From contig NZ_RCVR01000019.1 of assembly GCF_016107305.1 (NCBI RefSeq), positions 46,376-110,375 of the forward strand: a stretch of 64,000 bases of DNA, in the 5' to 3' direction. Below, piece by piece: positions 1 to 10,580 of this stretch (position 1 is its first letter; every line of letters begins with the position of its first letter). This stretch comes from Roseomonas sp. KE2513 (GTDB lineage: Bacteria > Pseudomonadota > Alphaproteobacteria > Acetobacterales > Acetobacteraceae). The notes below the pieces were generated by a model. It did not search any database. It had not been told where the DNA came from and worked only from the letters and a program-made list of their open reading frames with translations. The position numbers and the translations under genes were made by a program.

Positions 1-1
1 G

Positions 2-1936
<1,935 letters not shown>

Positions 1937-1998
1937 GCGCATGATGGCCGCCCGGCCCCCATCCCGGGGCCGGGCGACATCCTGCGGGAAGGAACGCC

Positions 1999-2751
1999 AT
2001 GCGGCAGGTCCGGCTGGAACACCTGAACACGAAGCTGTTCGAGGAGGGCGGTTTCACGGCCGCCATCATTCCCATCGGCGCCTGCGAGAGCCATGGGGAC
2101 CACATGCCCTTCGGCACGGATGCGCTGACGGCCCACGCCCTGGCCATCCGCACGGCCGAGCAACTGCGCTCCACTTTCGTGCTGCCACCGCTGAATTTCG
2201 GCATGAGCGACCACTACCGGCACAAGCCGATCTGCATCTCGCTCTCCAGCGACACGCAGGTGCGGGTGCTGAAGGACATGATCCTGTCCCTCCATCACTG
2301 GGGCATTCACCGCGTCCTCATCCTCAACGGGCATGACGGCAACATCCCCTGCGCCGAGATCGCCGCGCGAGAGGTCAAAGTCGCTCATCCCGAGATGTCG
2401 CTCGCCGTTCTCGACTGGTGGGTGGTCGTCCCGCACATGCTGCCGAAGGACCTGTTCGAGGTTTGGAACGGCTGGGGCCATGCCGGGGAGGTCGAGACCT
2501 CGATCGGGCTGAGCCTGTTCCCCGACCTGATGCACATGGCCGAGGCCCGCGGCATGGTCCCGAAGGTGGACCCGCTGATGAAGGAAATCTGGACTTTTGA
2601 CGAACTGACGCACCATGGCGCGACCGGCGCGCCCGCCCGCGCGACCAAGGAGAAGGGCGACCGGATCGCGGAGGCGGTGGTGACCTACCTCGTGAACTAC
2701 ATGACGCGTTTCGAGACCCAAGGGCTGCGCTACGATCCGACCGAGGCCTGA
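1999..2751 (+). CDS. creatininase family protein
   Basis: A 250-residue protein of the creatininase/amidohydrolase family, metal-dependent hydrolases of cyclic amides; some members act in peptide-cofactor maturation (MftE type). The metal site is visible as ESHGDHMPFGTD (Glu30, His32, His35, Asp41), followed by NGHDGN at about residues 110-115, both typical of the family. The length matches the family (about 240-260). The ATG is preceded by a good ribosome site (gggaagga) about 6 nt upstream. It lies 62 bp after ppdK and may be co-transcribed. The substrate cannot be told from sequence; creatinine is not implied. Confidence 0.9.
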   Translation: MRQVRLEHLNTKLFEEGGFTAAIIPIGACESHGDHMPFGTDALTAHALAIRTAEQLRSTFVLPPLNFGMSDHYRHKPICISLSSDTQVRVLKDMILSLHHWGIHRVLILNGHDGNIPCAEIAAREVKVAHPEMSLAVLDWWVVVPHMLPKDLFEVWNGWGHAGEVETSIGLSLFPDLMHMAEARGMVPKVDPLMKEIWTFDELTHHGATGAPARATKEKGDRIAEAVVTYLVNYMTRFETQGLRYDPTEA

Positions 2752-2802
2752 CCAGGCTAGGGGCGGTACACTCGCTGAGCCTCCGCGCTTCTCGCTTTGA
2801 CC

Positions 2803-3039
2803 TGGGGACAGGAAGGAGGAGTTTTTCCTCTCCGCAAACCTCTCACCATCATCCTCTTCTACTTTTTCGGGTAGTTCTACGACCGGTGCGCTCCGGGTCA
2901 TGGATCTGAGGCGACGGCACGCCCGGGAGGGGCGCAGCCTAAGAAGCGGCCTCTACCACCGCGCCCGCGAAGCCAAACAGGGGGCCAGGGGCCTCAGACC
3001 CCTGGCGGGTGAGGTCTGGAGAGGGCAGGGCCCTCTCCA
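2803..3039 (-). repeat. dispersed four-hairpin 3'-UTR element, copy A
   Basis: First of five copies of an intergenic element found in this window. Read on the minus strand it starts 10 nt after the xth stop codon with a hairpin built on GGAGAGGG/CCCTCTCC. A second palindrome follows (CCAGGGG/CCCCTGG), then a GC-rich variable part, a third module (degenerate here), and a fourth module with a degraded GGGGA.AGGAA / TTTTTCCTCTCC stem. It also separates the creatininase gene from the convergent xth. Copies are recognised by shared order, spacing and stem sequences with the elements at 30038, 33470, 39613 and 47923. No protein is predicted from it. Confidence 0.8.
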
Positions 3040-3048
3040 GGCCGGTTC

Positions 3049-3879
3049 CTAAACCGCAATCTCCACCAGCACCGGAACATGGTCACTCGTCTGGACCCAG
3101 TCCCGCGCATCCTTCAGCACCGCGTGGCGCTTCAGGCCCGGCGCCAGATCCTGGCTGACCCAGACATGGTCCAGCCGTCGCCCACGGTTCGCCGCGCGCC
3201 AGTCCTTCGCGCGGTAGGACCACCACGTGTAAAGCTTCTCCTCCGCCGGCACGAAGTGGCGGAGGGCGTCGTACCATTTGCCCGCCTCCTGCCAGCGGGT
3301 GATGGCTTCCACCTCGACGGGCGTGTGCGAGACGACGCCCGCCATCTGCTTGTGGCTCCAGACGTCGTGTTCCATCGGGGCGATGTTCAGGTCGCCAACG
3401 AGCACGGCGCGCCTGGCTTGCCCGCGCCCGGCGGTCCAGGCGGTCACCTCGGCCACGAAGTCCAGCTTATGGGCGAATTTCGGGTTCACGGCCGGGTCGG
3501 GCACGTCCCCGCCGGCGGGGACGTAGAAGTTGTGCACCTCGACCGGCCCGCCCGGCAGGTCCACGGAGACGCCGAGGTGGCGGCAATCGCCCTTGCCGCA
3601 CCAGTCCTGCCCATCAGGAAGAACGGTCAGCGGGTGGCGCGAGAGGACGGCGACGCCGTTGTAGCCTTTCATCCCCGTGATGACGCGGTGCTCGTAGCCG
3701 AGGGCGGCCGCGGCCTCGTGGGGGAAGTGCTCGTCCGGCGTCTTCGTCTCCTGCAGGCAGAGGACGTCGGGGTCGAGCGCCTCCACAACGCCGGCAAGAA
3801 GCGGCGCGCGGAGGCGGACGGAGTTGATGTTCCAGGTGGCCACGCGAAGCGGCGCGGCCGCCGAGGAGAGTGCCGCCAT
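3049..3879 (-). CDS. xth: exodeoxyribonuclease III (AP endonuclease family)
   Basis: DNA repair enzyme with 3'-5' exonuclease and AP endonuclease activity, acting on damaged DNA in the cytoplasm. The 276 residues carry all EEP-family motifs in order: TWNINSVRLR (Asn17/19), LQETK (Glu44), GYNGVAVLSR, the Xth-type loop FYVPAGGDVPDP followed by KLDF, GDLNIAP (Asp163, Asn165) and C-terminal SDHVPV (Asp266, His267). The ATG overlaps the stop of the upstream FAA hydrolase gene by one base (TGATG), so the two are translationally coupled. The stop codon is followed 10 nt later by repeat copy A. In many relatives xth sits beside lolA; here two genes intervene. Confidence 0.95.
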   Translation of the reverse strand: MAALSSAAAPLRVATWNINSVRLRAPLLAGVVEALDPDVLCLQETKTPDEHFPHEAAAALGYEHRVITGMKGYNGVAVLSRHPLTVLPDGQDWCGKGDCRHLGVSVDLPGGPVEVHNFYVPAGGDVPDPAVNPKFAHKLDFVAEVTAWTAGRGQARRAVLVGDLNIAPMEHDVWSHKQMAGVVSHTPVEVEAITRWQEAGKWYDALRHFVPAEEKLYTWWSYRAKDWRAANRGRRLDHVWVSQDLAPGLKRHAVLKDARDWVQTSDHVPVLVEIAV

Positions 3880-4562
3880 CAGACGATGCGGGTCGTGACC
3901 GTTCCGACGCCTTCGATCACGCCCTCCAGCAGGTCGCCCCGCTGCACGGCGGCCACGTTCTCGGGCGTGCCGGTCATGATGAGGTCGCCGGGCTCGAGCT
4001 TCACGAGGCGGGAGAGGTTCGCGATCACCTCCGGCACGGCCCAGATCATCTTCGAGAGATCGGAGGTCTGGCGGACCTGGCCGTTCACCTTCAGCTCGAT
4101 GAGTCCCTTGCCGGGATTGATGGAGCCGGCCGGCACCAGTTCGCCGAGCGGGGCGGAGTGGTCGAAGGCCTTGCCCATGTCCCAGGGGCGGCCGGTCTTC
4201 TTCGCGGCGTTCTGTAGGTCGCGGCGGGTCATGTCGAGACCGGCGCAGTAACCCCAGACATGGTTCAGCGCGTCCGCCTCGGCGATGTCGCTGCCGCTGA
4301 CGCCGATGGCGACGACGAGCTCCATCTCGTGATGAAGGTCCTTCGTCTCGCTCGGGTAGGGCATGTCGGCGCCGTTGATGACGATCGAGTCAGCAGGCTT
4401 GGTGAAGTAGAAGGGCGGCTCGCGGTCGGGGTCGCTGCCCATCTCGCGCGCGTGCTCAGCATAATTGCGGCCGACGCAGAAGATGCGACGCACCGGAAAG
4501 AGGCCGCCGCCGCGCACGGGCAGGGCCGCGACGGCGGGTGGGGCGATGACGTAGTCGGCCAT
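3879..4562 (-). CDS. fumarylacetoacetate hydrolase family protein
   Basis: A 227-residue member of the FAH superfamily, Mg-dependent enzymes that cleave or decarboxylate 3-oxoacids, such as acylpyruvases and the dihydroxyhept-2-ene-dioate class. Features seen are the start of the fold at FCVGRNYAEHAREMG, the metal-binding stretch HHEMELVVAIG (acidic residues of the H-x-E-x-E type) and the C-terminal TGTPENVAAVQRGD. The length matches small YcgM-like acylpyruvase/oxaloacetate-decarboxylase types better than the larger tyrosine-pathway enzyme. No tyrosine catabolic genes are near. It is coupled to xth by a TGATG overlap. The exact substrate is unknown. Confidence 0.9.
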   Translation of the reverse strand: MADYVIAPPAVAALPVRGGGLFPVRRIFCVGRNYAEHAREMGSDPDREPPFYFTKPADSIVINGADMPYPSETKDLHHEMELVVAIGVSGSDIAEADALNHVWGYCAGLDMTRRDLQNAAKKTGRPWDMGKAFDHSAPLGELVPAGSINPGKGLIELKVNGQVRQTSDLSKMIWAVPEVIANLSRLVKLEPGDLIMTGTPENVAAVQRGDLLEGVIEGVGTVTTRIV

Positions 4563-4891
4563 GGGCAGGGGGTCCGGTTCAGGGATCGCCCGAGGGTATA
4601 GGCCGGTCGAGGGGAGCCGAATAGCCGAGCCGGCCGCGTGAATGCCGGATCCCGCGCCGGAAAAAAGTGGCGCCCGGTAAGGGGGGTCACCGGGCGCCGT
4701 ACGCTACTTTCCGATCGGATTACCTTATTGGTCGGGTGAGCCGGCAGGGGAGGCCAGCCACCACTGGCTCGTCACCAGCGACGCAACATTACCAATATCC
4801 ACAGGTGGAATGCAAAGCGGACTCCCCCGGCTGCAATCACAGCAGCGTGAGCCCCTTAGTTTTCCCACAGAACATACAATCGAATTCGTAA
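4563..4891. other. 329-bp intergenic region, relatively AT-rich, possible small transcript
   Basis: No convincing protein gene is seen. The stretch 4700-4891 is noticeably richer in A+T than its surroundings. On the minus strand it ends in a strong intrinsic terminator (see 4669-4698). It could be the 3' UTR of the downstream-ending amidotransferase gene (stop at 4892) or a separate small RNA. I could not match it to a known RNA family by eye. Confidence 0.4.
4669..4698 (-). terminator. Rho-independent terminator
   Basis: On the minus strand a perfect 10-bp stem (GGCGCCCGGT / ACCGGGCGCC) with a 10-nt loop is followed by ACTTTTTTCC. This is a classical intrinsic terminator. It would stop minus-strand transcripts entering from the amidotransferase gene, or from a small RNA in 4700-4891, before the FAA hydrolase gene. 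Confidence 0.8.
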
Positions 4892-5698
4892 CTATTCCGC
4901 TGCCACAGACATCGGAAACTCGCTTTCGGCTCGACGCCGCTCCGCAAACTGGAGCGCGGCCTCGCCGAAACGATCAAAGATCCGGCGGGAGAGCTGGTCC
5001 CGTTCCCAGTCATATTCAGGATGCCACTGCACGCCCACCGCGAAGCCCGGCGCGCCCTCAATGCTCGCCGCCTCGATCGTGCCGTCGGCTGCCCAAGCCT
5101 CGGGGCGCAGCCGCGGCGCCGCCCGGGCCACGCCCTGATTGTGCAGGGAGTTCACCGGCACGGCCGCCGGATCGTAGGAGAGGCCTTCCCAGAGGTGAGC
5201 GAGGCCGCTTCCCGGTGCAACGCGCACGGGGTGGGCCTTGCCAGTCTTCACCCGCGCGAGCGTCTGGTCGCTCGGCGTGGAGTGGTCCATCCGGCCGTCG
5301 ATGTCCTGGATCCGCTGGTCGAGGGAGCCGCCGAGGGCGACGTTCAGCTCCTGGAAGCCGCGGCAGATCGCGAGGAGCGGCACGCCCTCGGCCACCGCCG
5401 CGCGGATGAGGGGAAGGGTGGTTGCGTCCCGCGCTAGGTCCTCGGGCGTGCCCTCCGCATGGCAAGGGCCATCATAGTAGACCGGGCAGACGTTCGACCG
5501 GCTGCCCGTCAGCAACAGGCCGTCCAGCCGCGAGAGGAGTTCCCGCGAGACCTCCTCGCCTGCGGCGGGAAGCAGCACCGGCATCCCGCCGACTGGGCCT
5601 AGCACCACCCGGACATAGTGATCCGATGCAGCGTGGTTCGGCATCCCCGTGGGGCCGAAAGGCTTGATGCAACAGGAAATGCCAATCAGGGGCCTCAT
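4892..5698 (-). CDS. class I glutamine amidotransferase, gamma-glutamyl-GABA hydrolase type
   Basis: A 268-residue peptidase C26 family protein (PuuD-like). Such enzymes release glutamate from gamma-glutamylated amines, for example in putrescine catabolism. The triad is present: nucleophile Cys112 in LLAICRGFQELN, and His226 and Glu228 in VQWHPEYD. The GSRSNVCPVYYDG loop and NSLHNQGV are also typical of the subfamily. I start at the ATG at 5698 (MRPLIGISC), which gives the normal N-terminus. A TTG 36 bp upstream would add an unrelated tail. No other putrescine genes are adjacent, so the substrate is inferred from family only. Confidence 0.88.
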   Translation of the reverse strand: MRPLIGISCCIKPFGPTGMPNHAASDHYVRVVLGPVGGMPVLLPAAGEEVSRELLSRLDGLLLTGSRSNVCPVYYDGPCHAEGTPEDLARDATTLPLIRAAVAEGVPLLAICRGFQELNVALGGSLDQRIQDIDGRMDHSTPSDQTLARVKTGKAHPVRVAPGSGLAHLWEGLSYDPAAVPVNSLHNQGVARAAPRLRPEAWAADGTIEAASIEGAPGFAVGVQWHPEYDWERDQLSRRIFDRFGEAALQFAERRRAESEFPMSVAAE

Positions 5699-5873
5699 GC
5701 TGCCTATGTCGCAACGGCAGCATGTCAGTTTCAAGGCAGAAGCGACGCAAGTCCGGTCGATCTGGCCTGCGCGCCATGCCTGTGGCCCGCCGGCCGCACC
5801 GATTTAGCGGCATTGCCCCACCGGGCTTGCGCTACTCAGGGACCTCACGCGCGCCAGAAGCCCAAGGACACGA

Positions 5874-6512
5874 CTAATTGTTGTCAACGGGGCCGGCCTG
5901 GAAACGCGGGTCATTGAAGTCGAAGACGGCCCGGTCCAGCCGCACGCCCGTTTCGATGGCGGAGAGGGTGACGCGGGTGGTGCGCCCCTGGCCATCCACC
6001 ACCAGCCACTGCCGCAGTTCCATCGGGCTTTCCGCGAAGACGAGGGTGATGCGCCCCTCCGCCGGGTTCGCGGTGCGGTACACCGTCACCCGCAACAGCC
6101 CGCCCTCGCGCTGCACCCCCGCCACGGTCACATCGCCCGAAAGCACGATTCGCTCCCGCAGGAGGATGCCGAGCGGCGTGGAGCCGACGGGCACGATGGA
6201 GGGCTGCCGCAACTCCTTGTCGTAGTGCATGAACTGCCCGGCATTGGCGATCAGCAGCAGCGGCTCCGGCGGGTCGTAGTCAAAGCGCATGCGCCCGGGC
6301 CGCCAGATCAGCGCCGTTCCCTGGGCCGTCGCCCCGTTCTGGGCGATCTGGATGAAGCGGGCGCGCAGCGTGGTCAGGCCGTTGAGGTAGGCCTCCACGC
6401 GCTGGACATCCGCGCGGTCCCGCGCCGAGAGGGCCGCGCCCTGGGCAGTGGCCGGGCCCGCGGGTGGCAGCAAGGACAGAAGTGGGAGGGCGGCGAGGAG
6501 ACGTCTGCGCAT
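5874..6512 (-). CDS. lolA: outer-membrane lipoprotein carrier protein LolA
   Basis: Periplasmic chaperone that carries lipoproteins from LolCDE to the outer membrane. The 212 residues begin with a Sec signal peptide (MRRRLLAALPLLSLLPPAG, cut near ATAQG). A LolA fold follows: AYLNGLTTLRARFIQ, the hallmark GTALIWRPGRMRFDY.PPEPLLLIAN segment, and LGILLRERI, with a FDFNDPRF ending typical of alphaproteobacterial LolA. It is transcribed away from the unknown gene at 6645. The window contains several lipoproteins that would be clients. Confidence 0.9.
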   Translation of the reverse strand: MRRRLLAALPLLSLLPPAGPATAQGAALSARDRADVQRVEAYLNGLTTLRARFIQIAQNGATAQGTALIWRPGRMRFDYDPPEPLLLIANAGQFMHYDKELRQPSIVPVGSTPLGILLRERIVLSGDVTVAGVQREGGLLRVTVYRTANPAEGRITLVFAESPMELRQWLVVDGQGRTTRVTLSAIETGVRLDRAVFDFNDPRFQAGPVDNN

Positions 6513-6618
6513 GCGGGTCAGATGGCGCGGGAAGGCGGTCGGGGGAAGGGCTGAGGGGAAGCGAGGGGATGAAACCCGGTTTGGAACCGAAATGCCCGGC
6601 CCGCGTTAAGCTAAATGT

Positions 6619-6634
6619 AAGACTGATCGGTCTT
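6619..6634. promoter_or_regulatory. candidate TetR-type operator
   Basis: AAGAC-TGATCG-GTCTT is a 16-bp near-palindrome 10 bp before the ATG at 6645, in the divergent region with lolA. Its GAC.GATC.GTC core resembles operators of TetR-family regulators. No TetR gene is in the window, so this is only suggestive. Confidence 0.35.
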
Positions 6635-6644
6635 CACTCCCAGT

Positions 6645-7307
6645 ATGGACACCATGGCCACCGCCCTCCACCGGTCCTCGATCCGCACCGACCTCCCCTG
6701 GGCCGCGGCCCAGCCCGGGAACGCGCGCCCGGCGGCACCGGGTGCGGGCCTGCCTGTCGCCGTCGTCTGCGTTTCGGTGGGGCCGCAGGATCTGCCGGGG
6801 CTGCGCTCGTTCCTCCTCTCGCTTGCCCACTCCCGCGCGGCGTGCGGCGTGCCGGTAGCCCGTGGCGCCCTGGCCGTCCTCATCCTCGCCTCGCCGGTGA
6901 CGGAGGCTTTGGCGGCCGTGGGCGGGATGGTGGCCGACTATCCCTTCCCGCTGCGCGTCGAGGCGCCGGCTGATGCACCTGGCGCCGCTCGGCTGGCTGC
7001 CGAATGGGCGGCTGCCCTGGGTGCGCCGGACCTTCCCGTGCTGCTGGCCGACGCGGCCGCGCCGGTCGCCCCGCGCTGGGCCTATGAGACACTCTCTGCC
7101 CTGCGGGATGGCGCCGACATCGTCTCCGCCCGCAGCGGCTTCCTGGAGCGCCTGCTGTTTGGGCCCGGCCGGCCGGTTGCTCTATCCGGCAAGGCGCGCC
7201 GCGCGATGGAGGGTTATGCCGGGTCGCGCGCTGATGTTGGCTGGACCGGCCGCTTCTCCCCCTGGCGCCGCCCCCGGCATTCCGGGCTGCTCTCCGTCAC
7301 CCACTAG
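6645..7307 (+). CDS. unknown protein with glycosyltransferase-like segments
   Basis: A 220-residue protein that I do not recognise firmly. It has an alanine/proline-rich start, then VAVVCVSVGPQDLPGLRSFLLSL, which resembles the first strand and helix of a GT-A glycosyltransferase fold. A later segment, PVLLADAAAPVAPRW, could take the place of the DxD region but lacks a clear DxD. A basic C-terminus ends at SVTH. No signal peptide or membrane segment is evident. Codon use looks like that of neighbouring genes, and the reading frame reaches close to the next gene (arsR-like, 7396). ATG at 6645 or 6654 is possible. Confidence 0.55.
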   Translation: MDTMATALHRSSIRTDLPWAAAQPGNARPAAPGAGLPVAVVCVSVGPQDLPGLRSFLLSLAHSRAACGVPVARGALAVLILASPVTEALAAVGGMVADYPFPLRVEAPADAPGAARLAAEWAAALGAPDLPVLLADAAAPVAPRWAYETLSALRDGADIVSARSGFLERLLFGPGRPVALSGKARRAMEGYAGSRADVGWTGRFSPWRRPRHSGLLSVTH

Positions 7308-7395
7308 GCGAACCGTTCCTGGCAGGGCGCAACGCGCCCTGGACAGAACGCCCGCGGCCCCCGAGACTCCGCGCCTGAAGGCGGCGAGGTGAGCA

Positions 7396-7734
7396 GTGCG
7401 GGGCAGGATCGGCGACGACCAGGTGGTGGAGCTGGCCGAGATGTTCCGGCTGATGAGCGATCCCACGCGGCTCAGTATCATCCTCGCCTGCCTGGATGCT
7501 CCTGCCGCGGTTGGGGAAATGGCGGAGCGCATCGGCATCTCCGGCAGCCTCGTCTCGCACCACCTGCGCCTGCTCCGCGCGGCGCGGCTGCTGCAGGCGG
7601 ACCGGCGCGGCCGTCAGGTCTTCTATGCGGTGATGGACCAGCACGTGCGCTCCATGCTGACCGACATGGTGGACCACGTGACCGAGGACGGCGCCGAGGG
7701 GGAGTCCGAAGGCGAGGTCGCCTCGCCCGGCTGA
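7396..7734 (+). CDS. ArsR/SmtB family transcriptional regulator
   Basis: A 112-residue winged-helix regulator. The core is EMFRLMSDPTRLSIILACL, then GEMAERIGISGSLVSHHLRLLRAARLL (helix-turn-helix) and the wing RRGRQVFYAVMD. No metal-binding ELCVCDL-type motif is present, so it may sense something other than a metal, or redox state through another site. The start is GTG preceded by gaggtgag. It ends 250 bp before ctaC, so it could influence the oxidase operon, but that is inference. Confidence 0.9.
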   Translation: MRGRIGDDQVVELAEMFRLMSDPTRLSIILACLDAPAAVGEMAERIGISGSLVSHHLRLLRAARLLQADRRGRQVFYAVMDQHVRSMLTDMVDHVTEDGAEGESEGEVASPG

Positions 7735-7760
7735 GGCGCTTTCGCTGCGGGCTGCACCCC

Positions 7761-7781
7761 GTGGGATTAACATCATCCCAC
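7761..7781. promoter_or_regulatory. inverted repeat between arsR-like gene and ctaC
   Basis: GTGGGAT-N7-ATCCCAC is a perfect 7-bp inverted repeat, 27 bp after the ArsR stop. A second small hairpin (GCCCTT/AAGGGC, 7793-7808) follows. The repeat could end the regulator transcript (no T-run) or be a binding site in the leader of ctaC. The rest of 7735-7984 shows nothing gene-like. Confidence 0.35.
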
Positions 7782-7984
7782 TCTTGGCGTGGGCCCTTCC
7801 CGAAGGGCGTTTCCGCCCAATCTTGTGCGGCGCGGCGCCGCGTGATTAGTGTCGCCGGAGAACCCTCCCGTGCGCGGGGGCGGTACAAGCCGGCGCGCTC
7901 TGCGCCGGGACGGGACAGTGAAGCGGCGCGTGGCCGCCGGGCGTGCGTGGCGCGGCCTGCGGAACACCGGATCAGGACGGCGGA

Positions 7985-8890
7985 ATGCGGCGGATTTTCT
8001 CGAAGACCCGGGCCCTATCGACAGCCCTGGGCATGATGCTCCTGGCCGGGAGCGGCGCCTTCGCGCAGTCGCCCCCGGCGGGCCAGGCGCTCGGCGTTCC
8101 CGAACCCTGGGCTATGGGGTTGCAGCCGGCCTTCGGGCCGGTGAAGGCGGCGATTCACGACTTCAACGACCTCGTGCTCTACATCATCATCGGGATCACG
8201 ATCTTCGTGGCCGCGCTGCTGGCCTGGGTGATCTTCCGCTATGCGGCGAAGCGGAACCCCCAGCCCTCCCGCACGAGCCACAACACCGTGCTCGAGATCG
8301 CCTGGACCGTCGTGCCGGTGCTGATCCTGCTCGTCATCGCCATCCCCTCCTTCCGCCTCATCTACTACGAGGACCGGGCCCGGGACGCGGACATGACCGT
8401 GAACGTGCAGGGCCGTCAGTGGTACTGGCATTACGAGTACCCGGATAACGGCAACTTCAACTTCGACAGCTACCCGATCGCCGAGGGTGACCTCCGCCCG
8501 GGCCAGCTGCGCAACTTGGCGGTGGACAACCCCCTGGTGGTGCCCGTGGGCGCGACAATCCGCGTGATCACCACCGGCCACGACGTGATCCACTCCTTCT
8601 TCGTGCCGAGCCTCGGTGTGCAGAAGTACACCATCCCCGGCCGTACGCTGGAGACCTGGTTCCGCGCCGACCGCGAGGGCACCTTCTACGGCCAGTGCAA
8701 CCAGATCTGCGGCAACAACCACTGGTTCATGCCGATCGCCGTCCGTGCCGTGCCGCGGGCCGAGTTCGACGCCTGGGCGGCCGAGGCGAAGCAGAAGTTC
8801 GCCGAGGGCGCTGCCCCCGGCTGGCCTGAGCGCGACCGCGCCACTTCGGTCGCGGTGGCTGATACCCCCTCCGTGGAGGTCCGCCGGTAA
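7985..8890 (+). CDS. ctaC: cytochrome c oxidase subunit II
   Basis: The CuA-bearing subunit that accepts electrons from cytochrome c in the periplasm. It has 301 residues: a signal peptide ending near GAFAQ (about 28), two membrane helices (about 63-85 and 105-122), and a cupredoxin domain with the aromatic patch QWYWHYEYP. The CuA ligands are His203 (DVIHSF), Cys238, Cys242, His246 and Met249. No cytochrome c domain is fused, so this is an aa3-type rather than caa3-type enzyme. The ATG at 7985 has aggacgg upstream; an earlier in-frame GTG at 7943 would add a non-signal-like extension. First gene of the oxidase operon. Confidence 0.95.
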   Translation: MRRIFSKTRALSTALGMMLLAGSGAFAQSPPAGQALGVPEPWAMGLQPAFGPVKAAIHDFNDLVLYIIIGITIFVAALLAWVIFRYAAKRNPQPSRTSHNTVLEIAWTVVPVLILLVIAIPSFRLIYYEDRARDADMTVNVQGRQWYWHYEYPDNGNFNFDSYPIAEGDLRPGQLRNLAVDNPLVVPVGATIRVITTGHDVIHSFFVPSLGVQKYTIPGRTLETWFRADREGTFYGQCNQICGNNHWFMPIAVRAVPRAEFDAWAAEAKQKFAEGAAPGWPERDRATSVAVADTPSVEVRR

Positions 8891-8917
8891 GGCGGCCTGA
8901 CAGGAAGAAGAGAGACC

Positions 8918-10525
8918 ATGGCGCAAGCCGCGCACGACACGGCCCATAGCGGCCACGACGACCATCACGACCACGCCCCGGGATTCGTCTCCCGCTGGCT
9001 GTTCTCGACCAATCACAAAGACATCGGCACCCTCTACATCATCTTCTCGGTGGTGGCGGCCTGCGTCGGCGTCACCCTCTCGATCCTGATGCGGATCGAG
9101 CTGCAGGAGCCGGGGATGCAGATCTTCTCCGGTGGACAGGCCTGGAACGCCATGGTCTCGGCCCACGGGCTGGTGATGGTGTTCTTCGTCGTCATGCCCG
9201 CCCTGATCGGCGGTTTCGGCAACTGGTTCGTGCCGATCATGATCGGCGCGCCGGACATGGCCTTCCCGCGGCTGAACAACATCTCGTTCTGGCTGATCGT
9301 GCCGGCCTTCATGCTGCTCGTTAGCTCGATGTTCGTCGGCCAGGGCGCGGGCGCCGGCTGGACGATCTACCCGCCGCTGTCGGACAGCACCTACCAGTCG
9401 GGCCCCTCGATGGACATGGCGCTCTTCGCGCTCCACCTCGCGGGTGCCAGCTCGATCCTGGGCGCGGCCAACTTCATCACCACCATCTTCAACATGCGCG
9501 CCCCCGGCATGACGCTGCACAAGATGCCGCTCTTCGTCTGGGCGATGCTGGTCACGGCCTTCCTGCTGCTGCTGTCCGTGCCCGTGCTCGGCGGCGCCAT
9601 CACGATGCTGATCACCGACCGTAACTTCGGCACCGCCTTCTTCCGGCCCGAGGGCGGCGGCGACCCCGTGCTGTTCCAGCACCTCTTCTGGTTCTTCGGC
9701 CACCCCGAAGTCTACATTATGATCCTGCCGGCCTTTGGGATCGTGTCCCACATCCTGTCCACCTTCTCCCGCAAGCCGATCTTCGGCTATCTCGGCATGG
9801 CCTACGCCATGGTCGCCATCGGCGTGGTGGGCTTCGTGGTCTGGGCGCACCACATGTTCACCTCCGGCATCTCGGTGGACACGCGGGCCTACTTCATGGC
9901 GGCCACGATGATCATCGCGGTGCCCACGGGCATCAAGATCTTCTCCTGGATTGCGACCATGTGGGGCGGCTCACTCGATTTCCGCACGCCCATGCTCTAC
10001 GCCATCGGCTTCGTCTTCCTGTTCACGGTGGGCGGCGTCACGGGCGTGAAGCTGGCCAATGCCGGCGTGACGGTCATCCTGCACAACACCTATTACGTCA
10101 TCGCGCACTTCCACTACGTGCTGTCGCTGGGCGCCGTCTTCGGCATCTATGCCGGCTTCTATTACTGGATCGGCAAGATGAGCGGCTACCAGTACCCGGA
10201 GTTCTGGGGGAAGGTGCAGTTCTGGACGACCTTCATCGGCGTCAACATCACCTTCTTCCCCATGCACTTCCTGGGCGCCCAGGGCATGCCGCGCCGCTAC
10301 CCGGACTATCCCGACGCTTTTGCGGGCTGGAACCTGGTGGCTTCCATCGGCTCCTATATTTCGGCCGCTTCCTTCCTGCTCTTCATCTGGGTTGTTGTCC
10401 TGACCTTCATTCGCAAGGAAAAGGCCGCGGCGAACCCCTGGGGCGAGGGTGCGACGACGCTGGAGTGGCAGGTTTCCTCTCCCCCGCCCTTCCACACCTT
10501 CGACGAACTGCCTCGCATTCGGTAA
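8918..10525 (+). CDS. ctaD: cytochrome c oxidase subunit I
   Basis: Catalytic subunit of the aa3 heme-copper oxidase, which reduces O2 to water and pumps protons. It has 535 residues and twelve predicted membrane helices. The heme/CuB ligands are in HGLVMVFF (heme a), [10 protein letters not shown] (CuB His plus Tyr partner), HHMF (CuB) and HFHYVLS (heme a3 and a). D-pathway residues Asp (GAPDMAFPR) and Glu (GHPEVYI) are both kept, indicating an A1-type proton pump. A His-rich N-terminus (GHDDHHDH) precedes the first helix. The gene starts 27 bp after ctaC with a gaagaagagag ribosome site. Confidence 0.97.
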   Translation: MAQAAHDTAHSGHDDHHDHAPGFVSRWLFSTNHKDIGTLYIIFSVVAACVGVTLSILMRIELQEPGMQIFSGGQAWNAMVSAHGLVMVFFVVMPALIGGFGNWFVPIMIGAPDMAFPRLNNISFWLIVPAFMLLVSSMFVGQGAGAGWTIYPPLSDSTYQSGPSMDMALFALHLAGASSILGAANFITTIFNMRAPGMTLHKMPLFVWAMLVTAFLLLLSVPVLGGAITMLITDRNFGTAFFRPEGGGDPVLFQHLFWFFGHPEVYIMILPAFGIVSHILSTFSRKPIFGYLGMAYAMVAIGVVGFVVWAHHMFTSGISVDTRAYFMAATMIIAVPTGIKIFSWIATMWGGSLDFRTPMLYAIGFVFLFTVGGVTGVKLANAGVTVILHNTYYVIAHFHYVLSLGAVFGIYAGFYYWIGKMSGYQYPEFWGKVQFWTTFIGVNITFFPMHFLGAQGMPRRYPDYPDAFAGWNLVASIGSYISAASFLLFIWVVVLTFIRKEKAAANPWGEGATTLEWQVSSPPPFHTFDELPRIR

Positions 10526-10580
10526 CAGGGGCACCTTCCCGGTTGCGGTCCGCCGCGAGGGAACGATATGGAGCGTCACC

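Noticed and set aside
4667..4891. Open frame in the AT-rich intergenic region as a small protein
   Set aside because: It crosses the intrinsic terminator hairpin, lacks a ribosome site and has no protein-like composition.
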